From: Asanoa sp. WMMD1127
Lineage (GTDB): Bacteria > Actinomycetota > Actinomycetes > Mycobacteriales > Micromonosporaceae
Assembly: GCF_029626225.1 (NCBI RefSeq)
Contig: NZ_JARUBP010000001.1
Span: forward strand, 6,076,001 to 6,140,000
DNA: 64,000 nt
Direction: 5' to 3'
Below the pieces are notes generated by a model. The model was given only the letters and a program-made list of their open reading frames with translations, had not been told where the DNA came from and did not search any database. Of the stretch, positions 25,469 to 35,300 are shown one piece after another. The position numbers were made by a program, and so were the translations under genes. Every line of letters starts with the position of its first letter. Position 1 is the stretch's first letter.

Positions 25469-25486
25469 GATATGCGTACGCGTATG
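25469..25486 (+). promoter_or_regulatory. Second LysR operator-like site
   Basis: GATATGCGTACGCGTATG matches the palindrome between LysR and the beta-lactamase-like gene at 15 of 18 positions, with the left half-site identical. It lies in the 121-base gap before the metallo-hydrolase gene. Confidence 0.5.
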
Positions 25487-25544
25487 AGTCGTTATCGATC
25501 TTGGTCTTGGACCCCGCCGCCGCGCCGCTGGTTGGGTGCATCCC

Positions 25545-26516
25545 ATGACGAATCACCACCTCGACCGCCGTGGCCTGCTGCGCACCGCGGCCGCCGCGAC
25601 CGGCCTGGCCGCCACGGGGGCGGCCGGACTGACCACCGCGACCCCGGCCGCCGCGTCCCCGCGGCGCGCGTGGCGGCCCGGCGCCGCCACGTTCCGCTGG
25701 TTCGGCACCGCCGGCTGGCGCATCGACATCGGTGACCGCACGGTCCTGGTCGACCCGTACCTGAGCCGCTACCACACCGGCCTCTTCGACGGCGGCATGA
25801 ACCCGGAGACGCTGTTGAAGGTCGCGACCGACACCGTCGACACCCACGTCGGCCGGCCCGAGACCGTGCTGGTGACGCACTCGCACTGGGACCACTTCAA
25901 CGACGTGCCGCACATCGCCACCACCACCGGCGCCCGGGTGCTGGGCACTCTGACCACCTACCAGCTCGGGCTCGCGATGGGCATCCCGTCGGGTCAGCTC
26001 GGCCCGGTCAAGGGCGGCGAGGTGCTCGACTTCGGCGCCTACACCGTCGAGGTGGTGGCGTCGTTGCACAGCCGCAACGCCGCGTACTCGATCGGCATCC
26101 CCGGCGTGCGCCCGAACCAGCCGGACCGGCGGCCCGCCACGGTGGCCGACCTGCCGGAGGGCGACACGCTCGCGTTCCTGCTGTCCGTCCACGATGGACC
26201 GAGCGTGTTCTTCATGGGCGCCAGCGACTTCGTCGCCCGTAACGTCGACGGGATGCGGCCCGACATCGCGATGGTGGCGATGGCATCGGCCACCACCACC
26301 CACGAGTACGTCCCCCGCCTGCTGGAGGCCCTCGGCAAGCCGCGGGTCGTGGTGCCGGTGCACTGGGACAACTTCGAGAAGCCCCTCGAGAACCCGCCGC
26401 CCGCGGTGCCCGACGACCGCGCGAAACTGGAGACCATGATCGCCACCATCCGCCGGGTCGCCCCGCGCACCAGGATCGTCGTGCCCGACTATCTGACGCC
26501 CTACACGTTCGCGTGA
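25545..26516 (+). CDS. Tat-exported MBL-fold metallo-hydrolase
   Basis: A 323-residue protein with a Tat signal (RRGLLRTAAAATGLAATGAA, residues 9-28, cleavage near ASP). The metallo-beta-lactamase core has VLVTHSHWDHFND (HxHxDH zinc motif), a downstream LHS, MGASD and a final PVHWDNF carrying the last His. It resembles the UlaG/phospholipase-D-like branch more than true metallo-beta-lactamases. The substrate is unknown; export suggests a lipid, lactone or cell-wall ester. ATG 25545 is preferred over a GTG nine bases upstream. It leads a three-gene operon with four-base overlaps. Confidence 0.85.
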   Translation: MTNHHLDRRGLLRTAAAATGLAATGAAGLTTATPAAASPRRAWRPGAATFRWFGTAGWRIDIGDRTVLVDPYLSRYHTGLFDGGMNPETLLKVATDTVDTHVGRPETVLVTHSHWDHFNDVPHIATTTGARVLGTLTTYQLGLAMGIPSGQLGPVKGGEVLDFGAYTVEVVASLHSRNAAYSIGIPGVRPNQPDRRPATVADLPEGDTLAFLLSVHDGPSVFFMGASDFVARNVDGMRPDIAMVAMASATTTHEYVPRLLEALGKPRVVVPVHWDNFEKPLENPPPAVPDDRAKLETMIATIRRVAPRTRIVVPDYLTPYTFA

Positions 26517-27073
26517 GAACCGCCAGGCGCGCCGGCGCGTCGCTCGTCGTGGGCATCCTGCTCGCGGCGTGCGACGCGCCGAACCCGGCGCCGGTGCCCG
26601 TGCCCGTCCCGCCGGCCCCGGCCCCGTCGCTGACCGCCACGGCCGCGTGCGCCGACGGCTTCCGGATCACCGCCACCGACGTCGAGGCCGCGATGGGCCT
26701 GCGCGCGATGGGCCTGGTGCTGGAGAACTGCGGCGCCCGCCCGTACGAGCTGAACGGTTTCCCGGTCATCCGCCTCCTCGACGACCGACACGCCACGCTG
26801 GGTGTGACCGTCGGCAACGGCTCCCAGCCGGTCAGCGCCCCCGACGCCTGGGACGCCCCCGCGAAACCCGTGACCGTGCCACCCGGGGAAACGGCCCGCG
26901 CCCGCGTGCTCTGGCGCAACACGGTGACCGACGGCGAGGCGGTGACCGCCACCCACCTCGCGGTGACGCCGGCCCCGGACGCGCCGGAACAGCTGGTCAC
27001 CCCCGACGGCGGCATCGACCTCGGCACCACCGCGCGGCTCGCCGTCAACGCGTGGGTACTGTCGAAGGAATGA
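26513..27073 (+). CDS. DUF4232-type lipoprotein
   Basis: A 186-residue lipoprotein with signal SLVVGILLAACD (Cys near 20), a Pro-rich linker (PVPVPVPPAPAP), and a beta-rich domain (MGLVLENCGARPYELNGFPV, KPVTVPPGETARARVLW) with the DUF4232 pattern found in mycobacterial and streptomycete lipoproteins. Function unknown. The GTG start overlaps the previous stop as GTGA. Confidence 0.78.
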   Translation: MRTARRAGASLVVGILLAACDAPNPAPVPVPVPPAPAPSLTATAACADGFRITATDVEAAMGLRAMGLVLENCGARPYELNGFPVIRLLDDRHATLGVTVGNGSQPVSAPDAWDAPAKPVTVPPGETARARVLWRNTVTDGEAVTATHLAVTPAPDAPEQLVTPDGGIDLGTTARLAVNAWVLSKE

Positions 27074-27699
27074 GCTGGACCGCGTACGGATCGTTCGTCG
27101 TGTTCGCGATCGTCCTCATCGCCATCCCGGGCGCCGACTTCGCGGTGACGGTGCGCAGCACCCTCGTCGGCGGCCGGCGCCAGGGCCGATGGAGCGCCGC
27201 CGGCATCGCCTCGTCCAACGTGGTCCAGGGCCTGCTCGCGGTGGCGGGCCTCGGCGCCGTCGTCGTGCACGTCGAGCCGCTCTTCCAGGCGATCAAGTGG
27301 GCGGGCATCGGCTACCTGCTCTACCTGGCGGCGCAGTCGTTCCGCTCCGCCTGGCGCGGCGACTACGCCTCCCTCGACGCCGCTGCCGGCGACCGCACCG
27401 GCACGGCCTGGACCGGTTGGCGGCAGGGCTTCCTGTCCAACATCACCAACCCGAAGGTCCTGGTCTTCTACCTGGCGGTGCTGCCGCAGTTCCTGGGCCC
27501 GGGCACACCGGTCGCGGTGCTGGTGCTGTTCGCCCTGACCCACGCGGCTCTCGGCCTGCTCTGGTCGCTGCTCGTCGTGGCCGCCCTGCACCGGGTGCGC
27601 CGCGTTCTCCGCCGCCGCACGGTCCGCCGCACGCTCGACGCCGCCACCGGCACGGCCCTGACCGCCTTCGGCGCCCGCCTCGCAGCCGAGAGCGCCTGA
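27070..27699 (+). CDS. Second LysE family exporter
   Basis: A 209-residue integral membrane protein with six probable spans. IPGADFAVTVRSTLVGGRR near residue 18 and NITNPKVLVFYLAVLPQF near 124 mark the LysE/RhtB family; the usual PGP is PGA here. The C-terminal stretch is basic (RVRRVLRRRTVRR). The ATG overlaps the preceding stop (ATGA), so it is last in the metallo-hydrolase operon. Substrate not deducible. Confidence 0.86.
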   Translation: MSWTAYGSFVVFAIVLIAIPGADFAVTVRSTLVGGRRQGRWSAAGIASSNVVQGLLAVAGLGAVVVHVEPLFQAIKWAGIGYLLYLAAQSFRSAWRGDYASLDAAAGDRTGTAWTGWRQGFLSNITNPKVLVFYLAVLPQFLGPGTPVAVLVLFALTHAALGLLWSLLVVAALHRVRRVLRRRTVRRTLDAATGTALTAFGARLAAESA

Positions 27700-28001
27700 C
27701 GTCCTTAGTGGACACTCAGCCACCCGCGTAAGGTGCGGGGAGCGTCCTATGTGCGTACCGCCGGATGCTTGTGATCAGGAACCGCCCTACTTTTGCTGCC
27801 ATAGATAAAAGTCTGCTCAAGCTGATCGAAAGCTGTGGACATGTTGAAGATCAGCGATTAGGGTCGGTCGCACACCACGTTGTTTCGTCGATGTAAACGG
27901 CTCGCGAGCGGTGCACCTCGCGCGTCGTTTCACACGCCCACGTCCCCGACCCCCAGGCATCGCCGACCCGTTCCACCAGGGTCAGCGAGGTCTGCCTTGC
28001 C
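27700..28001 (+). promoter_or_regulatory. Non-coding region upstream of the secreted oxidative cluster
   Basis: About 300 bases without a convincing gene and with more A/T than its surroundings. Two inverted repeats are visible: ACTTTT (27789-27794) with AAAAGT (27807-27812), and CTGATC (27822-27827) with GATCAG (27849-27854). No clear sigma-70 or iron-box promoter is seen. It most likely contains the promoter and operators of the three-gene cluster that follows. Confidence 0.45.
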
Positions 28002-31000
28002 ATGTCATCCGTCGGTCGACTTGCGGAAGGTATGCCGGACATGCCCATTGTTTCCAGGCGAAGGCGCCTGCTCTCGAGACTCGGACACGGCCGGTTCGCC
28101 CGGCCCACGTCCGCGTTCGCGGCCGTCACCGTCATGCTGGCCAGCGTCGTGCTGGCCGGGGTCCTGTCGGGCACGCGCCCGGCCGGGGCCGAGCCACCGG
28201 CGGACGGCGGCGCCGCCGCCCCGCAGCAGCTACAGGCCCAGGTGCTCACCTGGACGGCCGGGGACAGCTTCACCGCGTACGCCTCGGTGCCCGGCTCCGC
28301 CGTCGCGGGCCCGACCACCATCGTCTTCGAGAACAGCGCCGCCACCGGCAACACCACCGGGATGCAGCACACGCTGACCTTCGACACCGGCGACCCGCGC
28401 TACAACAACGACGTCAACGTCAACATCATCGCCGACCCCAACGACGCCAACGGGGGCCGGCACACCGTCGACGTGACGCTGACGCCGGGCACCTACCGCT
28501 TCTTCTGCGCGATCCCCGGGCACGGCCAGATGACCGGCCTGCTCACCGTCACCGGCGGCGAGGGCGACACCACCGCCCCCGAGGTGACCGCGCAGGTCGC
28601 GGGCGAGCGCGACGGCGACGGCAACTACGTCGGCGCGGCCACCGTCACCCTGAACGCGACCGACGCCGGCTCGGGCGTCGCGCGCGTCGAGTACGCCCTG
28701 GACGGGGGCCCGTTCGGCACCTACTCGGCGCCCGTCACCGTCAACGGCCCGGGCGCGCACACCGTGCAATATCGCGCGACCGACGTCGCCGGCAACACCT
28801 CGGAGATCGGGTCCACGCAGTTCACGGTCGTCGAAGGCCAGGAGGAGGACACCACCGCGCCGACCGTCACGGCCGCGGTCGGCGGCGACCAGGACGAGAA
28901 CGGCGCCTACGTCGGCGCGGCCACCGTCACGGTGACCGCCACCGACACCGAGTCGGGCGTCGCCAGCGTGGAGTATTCGCTGGACGGCGGGGCCTACGCG
29001 GCCTACACCGCGCCGGTCACCGTCAACGAGGCCGGCGCGCACACCGTCACCTTCCGCGCGACCGACGGGGCCGGCAACACGTCCAACCCGCAGTCGGTCG
29101 CCTTCACGGTGGTCGACGCCGCGGACCCCGACGAGACCGCGCCCGAGGTGACCGCCACGGTCGCCGGCGAGCAGAACGAGCAGGGCGCCTACGTCGGCAC
29201 GGCCACCGTCACGGTGGCCGCCACCGACGCCGACTCCGGCGTGGCCACGGTGGAGTACTCGCTCGACGGCGCTCCGTACGCCGCCTACAGCGACCCGGTC
29301 GCGGTCACCCAGCCCGGCGCGCACACGTTCAGCGCCCGCGCCACCGACGAGGCCGGCAACACCTCCGAGCCCGAGACGGTGCAGTTCACCGTCGCCGACG
29401 CCGGTGGCGGCGACACCACCGCGCCGACCGTCACCGCGGCGGTCGACGGCGACCAGAACGAGCAGGGCGCCTACCTGGGCAGCGCGACCGTCACCGTCAC
29501 CGCGACCGACACGGAGTCGGGTGTGGAGACGGTGGAGTACGCGGTCGACGGTGGGGCGTGGGTCGCCTACACCGCGCCGGTCACGGTCAACACGACCGGC
29601 GCGCACACGGTCACCTTCCGGGCGACCGACGAGGCGGGCAACACCTCCGAGCCGGGCAGCGCGCAGTTCACGGTCGTGGACGCGCCCGACCCCGACAACA
29701 CCGCGCCGACCGCGACCGCCACGGTGGCCGGCAACCGCGACAACGCCGGCGCGTACGTCGGGGCCGCCACGGTCACCGTCAGCGCCACCGACGCCGACTC
29801 GGGCGTGGCCACGGTCGAGTACTCGATCGACGGCGCCCCGTACGCGGCCTACACCGCACCGGTCACCGTCAACCAGCCGGGCGCCCACACGGTGAGCTAC
29901 CGGGCGACGGACAACGCCGGCAACACCTCGGCGCCGGGGACCGTGCAGTTCACCGTGGTCGCGGCCAACGACGACACCACGCCGCCAACCGTCAACGCCG
30001 CCATCAGCGGCCAGCTCAACAGCGGCTGGGCGTACGTCGGCAGCGCGACCGTCACGCTCACCGCGAGCGACAGCGGCTCCGGCCTGATGCGCGTCGAGTA
30101 CGCCCTGGACGGCCGCGGCTACCTGGTCTACACCGGGCCGGTCACGGTCAACACCCCGGGCGCGCACACGTTCACCTACCGGGCCACCGACCGGGCCGGC
30201 AACGTCAGCACCACCGCCTCGACCACGTTCACCGTGGTGGAGAGCGCGCCGCCGGCGCCGACCTGCGAGGTCGCCGACAACCGGGTCACGGTCTGGATGG
30301 GCACCCACGACACGGGCGTGGCCAACCGGGTGATCGAGGGCGGCTGCAGCATCAACGACCTGGTGCTCGACGAGTCGCCGTGGCCCAGCGCCGCCGACTT
30401 CGTCGCGCACGTCACGGCGCTGGCCGACCGCTGGCACCAGCGCTCGCTGATCCCGCTGAAGGATCGCAACGGCCTGGTCCGCGGCGCCCGCGAGTCCAAT
30501 GTGGGCAGGGCCGAGTCCGTGCAGGGCTACGCGCCGCTGCTGGACGCCAAGGCCGCCTCGTTCCGGCTCTGGGAGCAGGTCGGCGCCGGCGGTTTCCGCC
30601 GCAACGCCGACGGCTCGATCACCAGCAGGCCGGAGGACGGCCTCGGCATGCTCTGGTTCCCGGTCCGCACCTACGGCGACTTCTCGCTCAAGCTCCAGTG
30701 GCGCGACGACGCCCCGGGTGAGGCGCGGGTCAACAGCGGTGTCTTCGTCCGCTTCCCGCAGGTGCACCAGCACCCGCAGGAGCCGCGGCCGGAGTGGGTG
30801 GCCATCAAATACGGCCACGAGCTGCAGATCTTCGACAGCCCGACCGGCGACCAGTACAAGAGCGGCTCGGTCTACGGCTTCGACCGGGTCGACCTGGCCG
30901 ACGCCGGCGTGCGGGACAAGGGCGTCTGGAACGACTACGAGATCCGCGTGGTCGGCCAGCACTACTCGATCTTCCGCAACGGCAAGCTGATCAACCAGTT

Positions 31001-31157
31001 CACCAACGCGCCCGGCCTCACGTTCGACCCGCCGCGGGCCGACGACCCGGGCACCGACGGGCGGCAGCACGCCGAGGGCTACATCGGCCTGCAGAACCAC
31101 GGCGCCACGGACACGGTCAGCTTCCGCAACATCCGCATCGCCCCGCTGACCCCGTAA
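28002..31157 (+). CDS. Secreted cupredoxin / six-repeat / DUF1080 protein
   Basis: A 1,051-residue exported protein. A signal peptide ends near residue 63 (RPAGA). Residues about 75-186 form a plastocyanin-like domain: His in MQHTLTF and FFCAIPGHGQMTG supply the His, Cys, His and Met ligands of a type 1 copper site. Six repeats of about 94 residues follow (190-750), each with TAPxVTA, GAYVGxATVTV, SGVxxVEYxxDG and RATDxAGNTS, the OmpL47/Ig-like pattern. Then come a Cys-containing module (755-812, GGCSINDLVLDE) and a DUF1080 domain (833-1051). ATG 28041, ten bases after GGAAGG, is an alternative start. It heads a probable operon with the oxidase and ThuA proteins. Confidence 0.86.
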   Translation: MSSVGRLAEGMPDMPIVSRRRRLLSRLGHGRFARPTSAFAAVTVMLASVVLAGVLSGTRPAGAEPPADGGAAAPQQLQAQVLTWTAGDSFTAYASVPGSAVAGPTTIVFENSAATGNTTGMQHTLTFDTGDPRYNNDVNVNIIADPNDANGGRHTVDVTLTPGTYRFFCAIPGHGQMTGLLTVTGGEGDTTAPEVTAQVAGERDGDGNYVGAATVTLNATDAGSGVARVEYALDGGPFGTYSAPVTVNGPGAHTVQYRATDVAGNTSEIGSTQFTVVEGQEEDTTAPTVTAAVGGDQDENGAYVGAATVTVTATDTESGVASVEYSLDGGAYAAYTAPVTVNEAGAHTVTFRATDGAGNTSNPQSVAFTVVDAADPDETAPEVTATVAGEQNEQGAYVGTATVTVAATDADSGVATVEYSLDGAPYAAYSDPVAVTQPGAHTFSARATDEAGNTSEPETVQFTVADAGGGDTTAPTVTAAVDGDQNEQGAYLGSATVTVTATDTESGVETVEYAVDGGAWVAYTAPVTVNTTGAHTVTFRATDEAGNTSEPGSAQFTVVDAPDPDNTAPTATATVAGNRDNAGAYVGAATVTVSATDADSGVATVEYSIDGAPYAAYTAPVTVNQPGAHTVSYRATDNAGNTSAPGTVQFTVVAANDDTTPPTVNAAISGQLNSGWAYVGSATVTLTASDSGSGLMRVEYALDGRGYLVYTGPVTVNTPGAHTFTYRATDRAGNVSTTASTTFTVVESAPPAPTCEVADNRVTVWMGTHDTGVANRVIEGGCSINDLVLDESPWPSAADFVAHVTALADRWHQRSLIPLKDRNGLVRGARESNVGRAESVQGYAPLLDAKAASFRLWEQVGAGGFRRNADGSITSRPEDGLGMLWFPVRTYGDFSLKLQWRDDAPGEARVNSGVFVRFPQVHQHPQEPRPEWVAIKYGHELQIFDSPTGDQYKSGSVYGFDRVDLADAGVRDKGVWNDYEIRVVGQHYSIFRNGKLINQFTNAPGLTFDPPRADDPGTDGRQHAEGYIGLQNHGATDTVSFRNIRIAPLTP
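28566..30251 (+). repeat. Six tandem 282-bp in-frame repeats
   Basis: Repeat units begin at 28566, 28848, 29130, 29412, 29694 and 29973. Five spacings are 282, 282, 282, 282 and 279 bases. All encode the same Ig-like domain with strongly conserved sequence, so they arose by duplication inside the gene. Confidence 0.9.
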
Positions 31158-31172
31158 GCAAAGGACAGACCA

Positions 31173-32363
31173 GTGGAGAAGGAAACCTCACGCCTGGGAT
31201 CGGCGGGCGGGCCGCGCATGCTGGCCATCGCGATCCTCGCCGTGACCCTGGTCGGTGCGGGAGTCCTCCGGTTCGGCGGCCAGCAGGCCGCCGCGCCGGG
31301 GGCGCCCGCCGAGGCCCCGGCCGTGGCCGCCGAGAAGGCGGCGCTCGCGGCCCTGGCGCCGGGCGACCGCCCGGAGGGTTGCATCCAGCCGGACCGACGG
31401 ATCCAGCTGTACGCGGTCGAGCTGCCCAAGGACGGCACGCAGGTCCGGCTCGGCTACGGCCTGACGCCGGAGACGGCCTCGTACCCGGGTCCCCTGATCG
31501 AGATGATCGAGGGGGAGTGCCTGGCGATCACGCTGCACAACCAGATCCCGGAAGCGACGCTCGCCGCGCTGCGGACCGAGCCGAACCATCCGCTGGGCGT
31601 GTCGCTGCACACCCACGGCGTGAAATACACGCCGACCTCCGACGGCACCGTCCACACCGACTCGTGGGTTCCGCCGGGCGGCCAGCGCACCTACATCTGG
31701 TTCGCCAAGCCCCGCAACGCGACCACCGGGGCCCAGGGCACGGCCGGCTACTGGTGGTACCACGACCACATGGTCGGCGGCGCCCACGGCACGCGCGGTC
31801 AGGGCGCCGGCCTCTTCGGCGGGCTGGTCGTGCGGCGCCAGGGGGACCTGCGGCCGCACCGCACCTATGTCACGGCCTTCGGTGACCTCCAGTCGATCAA
31901 CCTGCGCCGCGGCGCGGCCACCGACACCTGTGACCCGGCCAACCCGGTGCCCGGCCCGACCTGCCTGGTCGCCAAGCCCGGCGAGCGGGTCGAGTTCGTG
32001 GTCATCGGCATGGGCAACGACATGCACACCTTCCATTTGCACGGCCACTCCTGGGCGGACACCCGCACCGGGACGGTCGACGGCACCAACCGGGCGCTCG
32101 TCGACTCGGTGCCGGTCATCGACAACAAGACCCTCGGCCCCGGCGACTCGTTCGGTGTGACGGTCGTCGCCGGCGACTCGGTCGGCCCCGGCAACTGGAT
32201 GCTGCACTGCCACATGCAGTTCCACTCCGACCTGGGCATGGCCACGATGCTGCACGTCCTCAACCCCGACGGCACGCTTCCGTCGCACGCCCACGACCAC
32301 GCGCCGGCGGCGGCCGCGGGCGCGCCGGCGGCACACGCCGGCCACCAGGCGAGCTCGAAGTGA
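31173..32363 (+). CDS. Two-domain multicopper oxidase
   Basis: A 396-residue exported oxidase with an N-terminal membrane/signal segment (LAIAILAVTLVGAGVLRF). Copper motifs are LHTHG and WWYHDHM in domain one, HTFHLHGHSW and HCHMQFHSDLGM in domain two; the last contains the type 1 Cys. The set is complete for a type 1 site plus a trinuclear centre, as in small laccases. It oxidises a donor while reducing oxygen to water. A His-rich tail (HAHDHAP, HAGHQ) may bind copper. GTG 31173 follows AAAGGA. It lies 15 bases after the cupredoxin gene and 29 bases before the ThuA protein. Confidence 0.9.
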   Translation: MEKETSRLGSAGGPRMLAIAILAVTLVGAGVLRFGGQQAAAPGAPAEAPAVAAEKAALAALAPGDRPEGCIQPDRRIQLYAVELPKDGTQVRLGYGLTPETASYPGPLIEMIEGECLAITLHNQIPEATLAALRTEPNHPLGVSLHTHGVKYTPTSDGTVHTDSWVPPGGQRTYIWFAKPRNATTGAQGTAGYWWYHDHMVGGAHGTRGQGAGLFGGLVVRRQGDLRPHRTYVTAFGDLQSINLRRGAATDTCDPANPVPGPTCLVAKPGERVEFVVIGMGNDMHTFHLHGHSWADTRTGTVDGTNRALVDSVPVIDNKTLGPGDSFGVTVVAGDSVGPGNWMLHCHMQFHSDLGMATMLHVLNPDGTLPSHAHDHAPAAAAGAPAAHAGHQASSK

Positions 32364-32392
32364 CCACCCGAGAGCCCCACGAAGGAGCAGGA

Positions 32393-35300
32393 ATGGCACA
32401 CCGAAAGCGGCCGACGCTACGCCGCGCGATCGCGCTGGCGTCGGCGGCCGTGCTCACGCTCGGCATCATGACCGGCCCGGGATCGCCGCCGGCCTCCGCC
32501 GCGGCGCCGACCTGGGGCGCCAACGCGGTCAACGTGCTCGTCTTCCACGGCCCGGTGGACCAGCAGAGCGACCCGGTCACCAAGGCCGTGGCCGCGGTGC
32601 GCAGGCTCGGCACGGAGAACGGCTTCACCGTGCGGGTGTCCAGCAACCCGGCCGACTTCAACCGCGACAACCTCGCCAGGTACCGCGGCGTGGTCTTCCT
32701 GTCGGCCAACGGCGTCACGCTCGACGACGCACAGGAGGCCGCGTTCCAGGCGTACGTCAAGGGTGGTGGCGGGTTCGTCGGCGTCCACGACGCGGCCCGC
32801 GCGCAGCCCACCTCGGAGTGGTTCACCGGGCTGGTCGGCAGCCGGCCGGCGCCGAGCCTGCCCAACGCCGAGAAGGTCGTCGAGTCGGCGGCCAGCGGCC
32901 AGAACCCGCCCAACGAGACCGTCGCCAACCTGTTCGACGGCCGCACCGGCACCAAGTGGCTCACGTTCGCCACCACCGGCTGGGCCCAGGGCAAGCTCGC
33001 CGCCCCGACGGTGATCAACCGGTACGCGCTGACCTCGGCCAACGACTTCGCCGGCCGGGACCCCAAGAACTGGAAGCTGCAGGGCTCGGCCGACGGGCAG
33101 AGCTGGACCGATCTGGACACCCGCACCAACGAGGTGTTCCAGCAGCGCTTCCAGACCCGGCAGTTCTCGTTCGAGAACACCACCGCCTACCAGTACTACC
33201 GGCTCGACGTCTCCGCGAACAGCGGTGAGCCGATCATCCAGCTCGCCGAGCTGTTCCTGATCGGCCCGGACGCCGGCCCGCCGCCGGAGGCCAACGTGCA
33301 GCGGGCGACCGTCAGTGTCGTCGACCGGCAGCACCCGGCCAACGACGGCCTGCCGCTGACCTGGACCCGGGAAGACCAGTGGATCAACTGGGACCCGAAC
33401 CCGATCGGCAACGTGCACACCGTCGCCCAGGTGCAGGAGCACACCTACAACGCGGGCCTGTCCGGCAACGGCGCGTTCCACCCGATCTCGTGGTGCCGCG
33501 ACTACGACGGCGGCCGCTCCTTCTACACGGGCATGGGGCGCACCGACGCCAGCTACACCACCGACACGAAGTTCCTCGGCCACCTGCTCGGCGCGATCAA
33601 GTGGACCGCCGGCCTCGTCCGTGGTGACTGCCAGGCGACGATCGCGTCGAACTACAAGGTCGAGCGGCTGACCGCGGTCAACCAGCCCGGCCAGCTCGAC
33701 CAGATCGGTGAGCCGCACGGCCTGACCATCGCCCCCGACGGCACCGTGTTCTACATCGGCAAGGCGGCCTGCCCGTCCGGTCCGATCGTGGACTGGAACG
33801 ACCCCAACGTCGGCAAGGGCTGCGGCACGATCCATTCCTTCGACCCGCGTACGAAGCAGGTCAAGCTCCTCACCACGCTCGAGGTGATGGGCAACCGGGG
33901 CAGCGGCAGCGAGCTCGTCAAGAACGAGGAAGGTCTGGTCGGTCTCACGCTCGACCCGAACTTCGCCGAGAACGGCTGGGTCTACGCCTACTGGATGCCG
34001 CACGCGTCGATCGACCGCGAGAAGCGGATCGGCCAGCGCACCGTGTCGCGGTTCACCTACGACAAGGCCGCCCAGACGATCGACCAGGCCACCCGCAAGG
34101 ACCTGCTGCACTGGGACACCCAGATCCACAGCTGCTGCCACGCCGGCGGCGGCATGACCTTCGACGAGTCCGGCAACCTCTACATCGGATCCGGCGACAG
34201 CAACTCGTCCGGCGGCTCCGACGGCTACTCCGGCAACAACTGGACCCAGGAGTACGCCGGCACGTCGTTCCAGGACGCGCGGCGCACCGCCGGTAACACC
34301 AACGACCTGAACGGCAAGATCATCCGGATCCACCCCGAGGCGGACGGCACCTACACGATCCCCGAGGGCAACCTGTTCACCGGCCAGGAGGGCGGTGGCG
34401 GCAAGGCCCGCCCGGAGATCTACGTGATGGGCGTGCGCAACATCGCCCGCATCGCCTGGGACCCGGTCAACGACTGGCTCACCGCCGCGTGGGTCGGCCC
34501 GGACGCCGGCGCGCCCAGCCCGGAGCTCGGCCCGGCCAAGTACGAGACGGCGACCATCATCACGCAGGCCGGCAACCACGGCTGGCCGTACTGCATGGGC
34601 AACCGGCAGCCGTACCGGGACCGCAGCAACACCGACGCGACCCAGCTCACCGGGTGGTACGACTGCGACAACCCGAAGAACGAGTCGCCCCGCAACACCG
34701 GTCTGGTCAACCTGCCGCCGGTCCGCGACAACATGATCTGGTACTCGCCCCAGGGCGGTGGCCCGGTCTTCCCGAAGCGGGCGGACGGCAGCGGGATCCC
34801 GACCTACGTGCAGTCGGAGACCACCTACACCCAGCCCTACCTCAGCGGCGGCGGTCAGGCCATCATGGACGGTCCGACCTACCACCGGAAGAACGTCGAC
34901 GTGAACAGCGGCGTGGCGTGGCCGGCGTACTGGGACAACAAGTGGTTCATCGGTGACCAGTCCAACGCCAACAACCGCGTGGCCATCACGGTCAACCCGG
35001 AGACGGCGCGGGAGGCCGGCGCCCCGGCGTTCGCCGAGGACCTCCGCCGGATCATCCCCGGCGGCACCAACCCGCAGACCCAGCTGCAGTCCTGGATGGA
35101 CGCCAAGTTCGGCCCGGACGGCGCGCTCTACATGCTGGACTACGCGGGCGGCTTCTTCAGCCTGCACAACAACCAGAAGCTGATCCGGATCACCTACAAC
35201 GGTGGCCAGGCGACCCCGAACCCGGGTCTGGCCACGGCGGTCTCGGCGACCCCGACGACGCCGCGCACCATCGAGTTCTCCAGCAACCGGGTCGGCGGCG

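Noticed and set aside
27789-27854. Inverted repeats upstream of the oxidative cluster as an attachment site or riboswitch
   Set aside because: Six-base arms with long loops are easily found by chance; no integrase or known riboswitch core is present.
28566-30251. Regular direct repeats as a possible CRISPR array
   Set aside because: The 282-bp units are in-frame protein domains with no short repeat-spacer structure and no cas genes nearby.
28230-31100. Open frame of 956 codons opposite the cupredoxin-repeat gene
   Set aside because: The periodic repeats and high third-position GC remove stops on the opposite strand. The translation is Val/Gly/Arg-rich repeats with no start signal, so it is treated as an artefact.
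32360-32392. GTG at 32360 overlapping the oxidase stop as start of the ThuA protein
   Set aside because: The ATG at 32393 has a strong GAAGGAG site and gives a normal signal peptide; the longer head would be hydrophilic and spoil it.
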